DNA of 24,009 nucleotides. Source: a virus. The notes beneath the pieces are model-generated. The model was not told the origin of the DNA, ran no database searches, and was given only the letters and a program-made list of their open reading frames with translations. The position numbers and the translations under genes are program-made. Of the stretch, positions 1 through 5,610 are shown in pieces. The stretch spans positions 1 through 24,009 of IMG/VR virus record IMGVR_UViG_3300008267_000557. The stretch is one strand, 5' to 3'. Every line of letters begins with the position of its first letter. Position 1 is the first letter of the stretch.

Positions 1-74
1 GCTCTCCCTTTAGCATTTAAACCTCCACTTGGAGATTTACCTTCTTTTCTTTGCCATGCTGGACTCTTTGCCAT
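1..74 (-). CDS. Small basic phage protein, 3' end cut by window edge
   Basis: A partial reading frame starts at 74 and runs off the left edge, giving 24 complete residues that begin MAKSPAWQRKEGKSPSGGLN. The PAWQRKEG...GGLNAKGR signature is one I recognise from many small, uncharacterised proteins of environmental tailed phages (I believe the DUF6321 type; the name is from memory). Its role is unknown. It starts one base after the stop of the 52-aa gene upstream, so the two are probably translated together. It is the last visible member of a run of tiny Lys-rich genes downstream of the capsid genes. Confidence 0.7.
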   Translation of the reverse strand, partial: MAKSPAWQRKEGKSPSGGLNAKGR

Positions 75-75
75 A

Positions 76-234
76 TTATCCTTTTTTTGCTTTAGCCATT
101 TTCTTAAAAGTTAATGCTAATGCTTTAGCTTTACCTGTGCAACCTGGTTTAGTAATAGGAGTACATTTACCTTCAGTACCTCTTCTTTTTATAGAGGCTG
201 TAGCTTTTTGTATCCAGTTTTTATCTTTAGCCAT
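76..234 (-). CDS. 52-aa Lys-rich basic protein
   Basis: The 52-residue product starts MAKDKNWIQKATASIKRRGT and ends KKMAKAKKG. It is strongly basic, has two Cys (in GKCTP and PGCTG) and no membrane segment. Similar short WIQ.A..S.KRRGTEGKCTP proteins occur in many environmental tailed phages, but no function is established that I know of. The start lies 2 nt after the stop of the 50-aa gene upstream, and the stop is 1 nt from the next start. Such tight spacing and the cluster position support a real gene despite its size. A structural or DNA-associated role is inference from charge and location. Confidence 0.8.
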   Translation of the reverse strand: MAKDKNWIQKATASIKRRGTEGKCTPITKPGCTGKAKALALTFKKMAKAKKG

Positions 235-236
235 TG

Positions 237-389
237 TTATTTCTTTTTAGCTGTTTTAGCTGATTGAACAAATGCTTTAGAAGTTGGGGCACCAGCAGCT
301 CCAGGTTTTCTCATTTTCTCCCCAGAGCCAGCTTGTATCCTTTTTCTTTTAGCATGTATGTTTGCATACAAACCTGGTTTAGTTGCCAT
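237..389 (-). CDS. 50-aa basic protein of the PGLYANIHAKRKRI type
   Basis: The product has 50 residues, beginning MATKPGLYANIHAKRKRIQA, followed by GSGEKMRKPGAAGAP and a Lys-rich end. The pattern (PGLYANIHAKRKRI, GSGEKMRKPG, GAPT) is recurrent in small proteins of marine tailed phages; I know of no assigned function. Its ATG overlaps the TAA of the 201-aa gene upstream (TAATG), a classic translational-coupling arrangement. It is not membrane-bound and is very basic, which fits a nucleic-acid or capsid-associated role, but that is inference. Confidence 0.8.
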   Translation of the reverse strand: MATKPGLYANIHAKRKRIQAGSGEKMRKPGAAGAPTSKAFVQSAKTAKKK

Positions 390-994
390 TATTTCTTTTT
401 AGTTTTAGTAGCACCACCCATTTTTTTAATAACACCTCTACCTTTTAAGATATCAGCTTTGGTTACTTTTCCATCTTTGTTAAGATCTGGAAAACTACCA
501 CCTGTTTTTCTAACAGTTACTGCTGGTTTAGCTGAACTAGTAAATCTACCAGCAAAGTTTTTTTGATAGTTAGCTTTGTTAGCTGCATCTGATGCTGCAG
601 ATCTAGCTGATTGAGCTCTTTCTTTTTCATAAGCTCTAACATTAGAAGGTCTTTTAGTAGCTCTAGCTGCAGCTTCCATTTTAGGTTTTATGTTAGAACC
701 TTGTAACTCTTCAGGACTAAATTTAGATTTAGCTTGAGCCATATATTGAGCACCTGCTGTACTATCTGAAACTGCTTTTTGCATTCTTGGAGATATAGGA
801 GCTATTGGTTTTACTGGAGCTGGTGTTGTAGCCATTCCTACTTGTGCTTTTTTTAATGCAGATTTCTTGGCAAGTGAATCTCCTATAGCACGAGCTTTTT
901 CAATTTTATTTGATGCAGCTTTAAATGCTGAATCATAAGATGATTTCTTAACTTTTGTTGAACCACCTGTTTGTTTTTTAGCTAATTTTCTCAT
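389..994 (-). CDS. Basic Ala/Lys-rich protein with one EF-hand/dockerin-like calcium loop
   Basis: A 201-aa, Lys/Ala/Ser-rich, low-complexity protein with predicted helical stretches. Near the C-terminus is a canonical 12-residue calcium loop, DLNKDGKVTKAD (residues 170-181), with acidic or Asn ligands at loop positions 1, 3, 5 and 12 and Gly at 6. It is preceded by GGSFP and followed by ILKGRGV, then KKMGGATKTKKK. In dockerins such loops come in pairs; here there is only one. The KMGG-Lys ending resembles the end of the neighbouring 58-aa protein (KMGGSKKSC). The gene sits in the basic mini-protein cluster behind the capsid genes. The role is unknown; a virion-associated, Ca-stabilised protein is a reasonable guess. 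Confidence 0.85.
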   Translation of the reverse strand: MRKLAKKQTGGSTKVKKSSYDSAFKAASNKIEKARAIGDSLAKKSALKKAQVGMATTPAPVKPIAPISPRMQKAVSDSTAGAQYMAQAKSKFSPEELQGSNIKPKMEAAARATKRPSNVRAYEKERAQSARSAASDAANKANYQKNFAGRFTSSAKPAVTVRKTGGSFPDLNKDGKVTKADILKGRGVIKKMGGATKTKKK

Positions 995-1006
995 AATATT
1001 TTTATA

Positions 1007-1183
1007 TTAACATGATTTTTTAGAACCACCCATTTTCATTTTAGCAGGTACTGCACCTTTAGGGGGAGTATTAACTTTACCAGATGGTTTAGCTTTAATA
1101 CCTTTTTGTACTTTAGCAGTACCATTAGTACCACCTTGTTTACCTGTAGGTTTAGTAACTACTTTTGCTTTTATATCTTTCAT
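1007..1183 (-). CDS. 58-aa Lys/Gly-rich basic protein
   Basis: The 58-residue product starts MKDIKAKVVTKPTGKQGGTN and ends KMKMGGSKKSC. Composition is dominated by Lys, Gly, Thr, Val and Pro, so it is probably disordered and nucleic-acid binding. Its stop is followed after 12 nt by the start of the 201-aa gene, and its start lies 5 nt after the stop of the 56-aa gene. The intact frame, the tight spacing and the C-terminal motif shared with the 201-aa protein support it as a real gene. I do not recognise a named family. Confidence 0.7.
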   Translation of the reverse strand: MKDIKAKVVTKPTGKQGGTNGTAKVQKGIKAKPSGKVNTPPKGAVPAKMKMGGSKKSC

Positions 1184-1188
1184 GATTA

Positions 1189-1359
1189 TTATTTTTTTAA
1201 TTTACCTGCTGGTACATTACAAGCTTCAATATTTTTTCCACCAGTATAACGAGTAGGGTTAGTTACTACAGTAACATTAGCATTTTTTCCTCCTGTGTAT
1301 CTTGTAGGGTTTGTTACAACTTGAGGATAAGAGTTTGCGGTTTTCATTTGTCCAGCCAT
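1189..1359 (-). CDS. 56-aa protein with a tandem duplicated 13-residue motif
   Basis: The 56-aa product starts MAGQMKTANSYPQ and then carries VVTNPTRYTGGKN twice (residues 14-26 and 31-43), separated by ANVT; the end is Lys-rich. The two copies use different synonymous codons, so the protein sequence has been kept while the DNA has drifted. This argues for selection on the peptide. It is the first of the small basic genes after the 338-aa gene and ends 5 nt before the next start. I do not recognise the family; a minor virion or DNA-contacting protein would fit the location. Confidence 0.75.
   Translation of the reverse strand: MAGQMKTANSYPQVVTNPTRYTGGKNANVTVVTNPTRYTGGKNIEACNVPAGKLKK
1231..1320 (-). 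repeat. Tandem 39-bp coding duplication (VVTNPTRYTGGKN x2)
   Basis: The copies are 1282-1320 and 1231-1269 on the minus strand, 12 nt apart. The amino acids are identical in all 13 positions, while the DNA differs at several third codon positions (for example Arg is AGA in one and CGT in the other). Confidence 0.9.
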
Positions 1360-1378
1360 GATATTTAATTTTAATTAG

Positions 1379-2395
1379 TTATACATTCCAATATTTTTCA
1401 ACCTTTTTAGTTAAGTCTAATAATAAACCATCATTAAGAGGGTTCTTTAAGAACTCAACACAATCAGCTGCATTTCTTCCCATCAAAGCACTTGAATCAG
1501 TATGGTAAATAAATCCATCAGATTTTGCTATAATAAATTTGTAGTAAGTAGAATCTTTAACAATAGATTTCAACTTAAGTGTCTCCATATCAGATACTGC
1601 TGCATCTAAGAATAATTGAGATGCTCTTTTGATATTTGGTTCAACACCTTCTCCTCTAATAAATCTATCCATGTTGTCATATACAATATCATTAGGAGTA
1701 GATTTTTTGTATTGAACACTATTACCATCTACTACTTTAGCAACATAGAAAAGTTTGTTTTGATTTTTATCAAACAACTTAGTAAGTTCAGCAATAGCTT
1801 TATTTCTAAGTTTAGAAAGCTCAGTTTTAGTAGATACAGTTTCAACAAATTTATCTAAGTAAAATTTAGGTGCAACAGATCTGCTTCTTGCATCTTCATA
1901 GCTTCTAGCTACTATAGAGAATCCACCATTTTCTATTGCATATATCTTAATCAAGTCATGTGCATCTTTAGAGGGATCCAAATAAACTGGTTCATTACCA
2001 CATCTAATTGTAATCTTACTCCAAAAGTCATGATTGTTAGGAGATAATAATTGAACTTTATTCCAAAAATCTTTATCATTAGGATCAATAATGTTAGCAG
2101 CTAATTCTTTTTCTAATTCAGAAACTACATTTCTAATTTCTTTAATCTTAGCTTCTCTTTCTTCTGGATCCTTGATTAATTTAATTTCAGGTGCAAATTC
2201 ATTTAGTCCTGTTAAATATCTTGTTATACCATTTCTCTCTATACAAGCTAATTGCTCTTCATGGAATACTCCATCAAATAAAGACATGTTATATTTTTCA
2301 AGACCTAAATTACTTTTGTTTGGGTCAAAGAACGGTTTGATAGTTATACTACCAGATTTTGCTGTTTCAGCTAATGATACAATTGAGTAACTCAT
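1379..2395 (-). CDS. Unknown protein downstream of the major capsid gene
   Basis: A 338-aa soluble protein with mixed alpha/beta character, a charged helical stretch at about 70-95, and no signal peptide or membrane segment. I recognise no catalytic motif. It follows the major capsid gene, separated by a terminator-like hairpin and its own promoter-like sequence, and it precedes the basic mini-protein cluster. In related phages this position is often occupied by head-completion or auxiliary capsid proteins, which is the most likely role by context only. The start at 2395 is supported by the leader AAAATAAACCAACATG, identical over 16 nt to the leader of the gene starting at 13564. Confidence 0.85.
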   Translation of the reverse strand: MSYSIVSLAETAKSGSITIKPFFDPNKSNLGLEKYNMSLFDGVFHEEQLACIERNGITRYLTGLNEFAPEIKLIKDPEEREAKIKEIRNVVSELEKELAANIIDPNDKDFWNKVQLLSPNNHDFWSKITIRCGNEPVYLDPSKDAHDLIKIYAIENGGFSIVARSYEDARSRSVAPKFYLDKFVETVSTKTELSKLRNKAIAELTKLFDKNQNKLFYVAKVVDGNSVQYKKSTPNDIVYDNMDRFIRGEGVEPNIKRASQLFLDAAVSDMETLKLKSIVKDSTYYKFIIAKSDGFIYHTDSSALMGRNAADCVEFLKNPLNDGLLLDLTKKVEKYWNV

Positions 2396-2429
2396 GTTGG
2401 TTTATTTTTGTTGGTTTATTTATTTAATG

Positions 2430-2460
2430 TAAAAATAACAATTATTGGTTAAACTTACAA
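2430..2460 (-). promoter_or_regulatory. Bacteroidota-type promoter for the 338-aa gene
   Basis: On the minus strand, TTG (2460-2458) is followed by exactly 20 nt and then TATTTTTA (2437-2430), a 7 of 8 match to the Bacteroidota -7 element TAnnTTTG. The upstream half, TTGTAAGTTTAA, is identical to that of the promoter at 13867-13897. Transcription would start about 30 nt before the ATG at 2395. Confidence 0.5.
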
Positions 2461-2466
2461 TTTTGC

Positions 2467-2515
2467 CCCACATCAGAATCATGATTTCTGTAGAAGTCTT
2501 TAACTTGCATGTGGG
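2467..2515 (-). other. 49-nt tRNA-like fold lacking a T-arm, or a 22-codon mini-ORF
   Basis: Read on the minus strand, CCCACAT pairs perfectly with ATGTGGG over 7 bp. Enclosed are GC, a 4-bp hairpin (AAGT/ACTT with a 5-nt loop), CTA, and a 5-bp hairpin CAGAA/TTCTG with the 7-nt loop ATCATGA. That loop has T at the position equal to 33 and CAT at 34-36. This matches tRNA geometry without variable loop and T-arm. It could equally be a chance fold. The same strand also holds a 22-codon ORF (2510-2442) starting MQVKDFYRNHDSD, with no good ribosome-binding context. The element lies between the MCP terminator and the next promoter. Confidence 0.3.
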
Positions 2516-2536
2516 TGAAGGTACCTATAATTTAAA

Positions 2537-2558
2537 AGGGGGTATTTAACAACCCCCT
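2537..2558 (-). terminator. Intrinsic terminator-like hairpin after the capsid gene
   Basis: A 7-bp G/C-rich stem, AGGGGGT/ACCCCCT, with an 8-nt loop lies 15 nt after the MCP stop. On the minus strand it is followed by TTTTAA. A further inverted repeat, GTACCT/AGGTAC (2521-2526 and 2563-2568), surrounds it. The T-tract is short, so termination may be partial. Confidence 0.65.
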
Positions 2559-2573
2559 CTTAAGGTACAAGTA

Positions 2574-4199
2574 TTAGAATGATCCACCTGTGATTGGGTT
2601 TCTCATAACAATTTTCAACACTTTGGTTGGATCTTTAACCCAAATAGCTGGCATTGTTTGTGTCATCATTACACGGTATCCATTGAAGTTACCATTAGAT
2701 TGGAAACCTTGAGTTCTTCCCATGTAATCCATAGTTCCATTTTGGTAGAACCATTTCAATTGATTATCCCAAGATAATTTTAACATGTAGATGTTGTCAT
2801 TACCTGTATCAGTGATATCAAAAATTACAAAGCTGTAAGAAGATAAAGGATTACCATCAATGATTGGATTCTCAATATCATTAGTATGTAAGTTATCAAA
2901 AGCTGGATTAAGAACAAACTTAACATTAGCTAAGAAAGGAATTACATAACTAGTGAAAGCAAATCCAAAATTTAAATCCATTCCTTGACCAGAGATTGCA
3001 CCAATACCATTGTTAGATGCAGCTTGGATTACTAAACCTGAGTTAACAGCTTCACGCTTGATAGCCTCATTTACTAATCTCATACCACCCATACCAGTTT
3101 GTACAATCAATTGTCTTTTTGGATCTGGACCTTGGAACTCCACACGACCTGCATAGAAGTTATACAATTCAGATCTGAACAATTCTAAGCTGAAGCTAGA
3201 TTTGTTGTATACTCTTTTGTAAGAGTTATCTAATTGTTTCCAAAGACCCACAGATAATCTCATATCATCTGGACCATCTTGCTTAATTCTACCACCATGA
3301 CCCCACATTAAGTAAGTTTCAATGTCAGTAGCAATTTTAGTCAAGTGAGCTGCTTCCATGCTAGTTAAGAATGTACGAGTTAATGTACCATTTCCTACTG
3401 CTCTTTTTAAATAGTCTTTACCCATTTTAGAAGCAACATCCTCAATTTTAGAAATTGCAGGATCAACATTTTTGTCAAAGTTTCTCCAGATTTCTGTAAC
3501 AGGAACTGTTCCATCTGCATTCATACCACCTTTTAACATTAAATCAGCTCTTGAAGAAACTGAATAATGAACATGAGCTTCAGCACCACCCACAAAGTTA
3601 TAGAATTCACGGAAACCAGATCTAGTTTGAATATCTGAAAATCTTTCACCATACTCACCTCTAGCAGAACCTTTTCTGAACAATTTAGTTTGTGGTGTTA
3701 AATACTTGTTCTCTAAGAATTTGTAGTTATCATTGTTTACTAATTGAACAGTATAGATGAAACCATCACCCATAGGTAAGATATCATCAGCTGTGATGTA
3801 CATCTCAACACCATTGTATTTGTCATAAGTGATGATATCACCATGTCCAAATTCTCTTTTGTTGATTTTAACTTTGAAAGTTGTACCATCAATACCTTTT
3901 GTAGCATTTCCTGCTTCAATATCTTCTACAATGTAAGGAAGATCTTGAGACACTGGAGTTTGCCATTTGTACTCACCACGAGCATTATCTACATTAATGA
4001 TGTTCTTGCCACCAAATGAAGATAATTGGTAAAGAGGCATTTCAACCTTTTGAGACATAGCCCAGATATCTACTGGTCCTAAATCCATAGGTTCTGCATC
4101 TTTCAACATATTCACTAAGTGATAAGAATCTACATGTGAACTAGCTTGGTAGTTGGTATCACGTAGAAATATACCATTGTTTAAAACTGGAGTTGACAT
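2574..4199 (-). CDS. Major capsid protein
   Basis: A 541-aa protein that forms the icosahedral shell, probably with an HK97-type fold. Assignment rests on length, on the position directly after portal and probable scaffold genes, and on resemblance to crAss-like MCPs, including the N-terminal region with LGPVDIWAMSQK and a Gly/Asn-rich C-terminal half (residues about 350-540). There is no signal peptide or membrane segment. The gene is preceded by a long A/C-only leader and followed by a strong hairpin, an arrangement expected for a very highly expressed transcript. Whether the N-terminus is processed cannot be told from sequence. An alternative virion protein is possible but unlikely given gene order. 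Confidence 0.85.
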   Translation of the reverse strand: MSTPVLNNGIFLRDTNYQASSHVDSYHLVNMLKDAEPMDLGPVDIWAMSQKVEMPLYQLSSFGGKNIINVDNARGEYKWQTPVSQDLPYIVEDIEAGNATKGIDGTTFKVKINKREFGHGDIITYDKYNGVEMYITADDILPMGDGFIYTVQLVNNDNYKFLENKYLTPQTKLFRKGSARGEYGERFSDIQTRSGFREFYNFVGGAEAHVHYSVSSRADLMLKGGMNADGTVPVTEIWRNFDKNVDPAISKIEDVASKMGKDYLKRAVGNGTLTRTFLTSMEAAHLTKIATDIETYLMWGHGGRIKQDGPDDMRLSVGLWKQLDNSYKRVYNKSSFSLELFRSELYNFYAGRVEFQGPDPKRQLIVQTGMGGMRLVNEAIKREAVNSGLVIQAASNNGIGAISGQGMDLNFGFAFTSYVIPFLANVKFVLNPAFDNLHTNDIENPIIDGNPLSSYSFVIFDITDTGNDNIYMLKLSWDNQLKWFYQNGTMDYMGRTQGFQSNGNFNGYRVMMTQTMPAIWVKDPTKVLKIVMRNPITGGSF

Positions 4200-4236
4200 T
4201 TTGTTTTGTTTTTGTTTTTAGTTGTTGTTTATAATT
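4200..4236 (-). promoter_or_regulatory. A/C-rich translation leader of the capsid gene
   Basis: The leader starts TTATAAACAACAACTAAAAA and continues with CAAAAACAAAACAAA up to the ATG. It contains no Shine-Dalgarno motif and no G. Similar leaders precede the two large fibre genes. This fits Bacteroidota-type initiation, in which unstructured A-rich leaders replace Shine-Dalgarno pairing. ATTATAAACAA may also mark the transcript 5' end. Confidence 0.55.
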
Positions 4237-4245
4237 TATGTTAAT

Positions 4246-5502
4246 TTATCTTTTGAAAAAATTCTGAGATGGTCTAGCTATTCCTGAAGATTGTTTTTTA
4301 ACTTTAGATTCAGAAGTATCATTAGACATACCAGATGTTAATTTATTACTTTGTTCTGTTTTTAATGCTCTAACTGTTTTTTCAGTTGCTTCTTTTTTAC
4401 CTATCTCTCTAACTCTTGCTTCAAAGCCTTGTTCATCTGATAATAACCAAAGTGCTTTAGCAATTAATCCATGATTAGGTTCAACATATTGATATTTTTC
4501 TAACAAGTGCCCTAAAAGATTTGTAGGCTTTCCAGACATTGATGGATAGTTAGCTTGAGTTAACCCAGAGAATAATTGACTTTGAGTTTTTTTATCAAGT
4601 TTTAATCCATTTAATTCACCTGGCTCTAACACTCTATAGATATTATCAGTATATAATTGAGCTTGTTTTTGTTGTTGTTTGCGTAAGTGCTCTTGTTGTT
4701 CTAGTTGTCTAGCTACAACTTGCTCTTGCATAGCATCTAATTTTGGTTTGAATTTTTTAGCTTTAGCTTCTAATTCATCCCTATCTTTCCATGCTTCAAT
4801 TTCTTCTTCTATTTCATCAGCATCACCAAAGTTAGTTGCATGTAAATAGCTTCTAACAATTTGTTCTTGACTGTTTTCATCAGAAGTATCTAAACTTCTA
4901 ATTTCTTCTGCTGCTGCTAATGATCTGAATAGAGACTTAAGATCTTTACCACCATTTGCTACATAGTGAGCAGCAACTTGCAACTCATTAGGAAGAGCAT
5001 CAAAAAATTCAGATGAAACTTGTTCTTGTAGTTTTGTTACTCTTTCATGCTCATTAGCTTCATATAACTCTTCAAAATCTTTGACAGTATATTTTTCAAT
5101 ATCATCATTGTCCTCAAATGGAACAATTAAACCTTTTTGAATAAGTTTATTAGTTAACTCTACAAGCCCATTAGGTCTGCCACCTTTTTTAGTAGGTCCT
5201 TCATTTTCTTCAGCTTCAGCAGTCTCATTAATAATACTATCAATTTCAGCTGATGCTTGCTCTGCTGTTTTCTTTGGTTTAAAAGAACCTTCAGCTCCTG
5301 CAGTTTCACCTTCTGATGATTCTTCATTTTCTTCAGGATTATCAAGGAACGATAGATCTGCATCTTTTCTAGAAAAGATACTAGGTTTCTCTTCTTTTTT
5401 TGTTTCAGCAACCATGATGTTTTCAGCACCAGGTGTACCTAATAGTTCATCAAGGTTCATTTCAACCTCTTGAACTGTTGTTGTGTCTTTATTTTCTGAC
5501 AT
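4246..5502 (-). CDS. Probable capsid scaffolding protein
   Basis: A 418-aa, highly charged protein between portal and MCP, the usual place of the scaffold. The first ~110 residues are acidic and probably disordered (many Glu, Asp, Ser, including EENEESSEGE). A strongly helical middle contains a Gln-rich coiled coil (about residues 255-285, EQEHLRKQQQKQAQ-like). The C-terminus is basic and ends PSQNFFKR. An acidic start, coiled-coil core and basic tail that could touch the capsid protein are typical scaffold features; no sequence motif proves it. The start at 5502 follows the leader AATTAAACCAACACTT. Confidence 0.65.
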   Translation of the reverse strand: MSENKDTTTVQEVEMNLDELLGTPGAENIMVAETKKEEKPSIFSRKDADLSFLDNPEENEESSEGETAGAEGSFKPKKTAEQASAEIDSIINETAEAEENEGPTKKGGRPNGLVELTNKLIQKGLIVPFEDNDDIEKYTVKDFEELYEANEHERVTKLQEQVSSEFFDALPNELQVAAHYVANGGKDLKSLFRSLAAAEEIRSLDTSDENSQEQIVRSYLHATNFGDADEIEEEIEAWKDRDELEAKAKKFKPKLDAMQEQVVARQLEQQEHLRKQQQKQAQLYTDNIYRVLEPGELNGLKLDKKTQSQLFSGLTQANYPSMSGKPTNLLGHLLEKYQYVEPNHGLIAKALWLLSDEQGFEARVREIGKKEATEKTVRALKTEQSNKLTSGMSNDTSESKVKKQSSGIARPSQNFFKR

Positions 5503-5532
5503 AAGTGTTGGTTTAATTGACTATGTTACTAA

Positions 5533-5540
5533 CAAATTTA
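5533..5540 (-). promoter_or_regulatory. Candidate -7 element upstream of the scaffold gene
   Basis: TAAATTTG on the minus strand is an exact TAnnTTTG match about 30 nt before the start at 5502. No TTG is found at the expected 20-nt distance upstream (the bases there read TAA), so the promoter would be weak or activator-dependent. It lies in the 108-nt gap after the portal gene, the natural place for a capsid-gene promoter. Confidence 0.4.
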
Positions 5541-5610
5541 ATAAAATAAACTTTATAAATTTAATACTAAGGGATACTATAGAATAATTTTTTCCATTAT
5601 ATGGCTAACT

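Noticed and set aside
29-566. Plus-strand frames (73 and 100 codons) at the left end
   Set aside because: They are antisense to the well-supported Lys-rich minus-strand genes and have compositions typical of mirror frames (Leu/Phe/Ser-rich).
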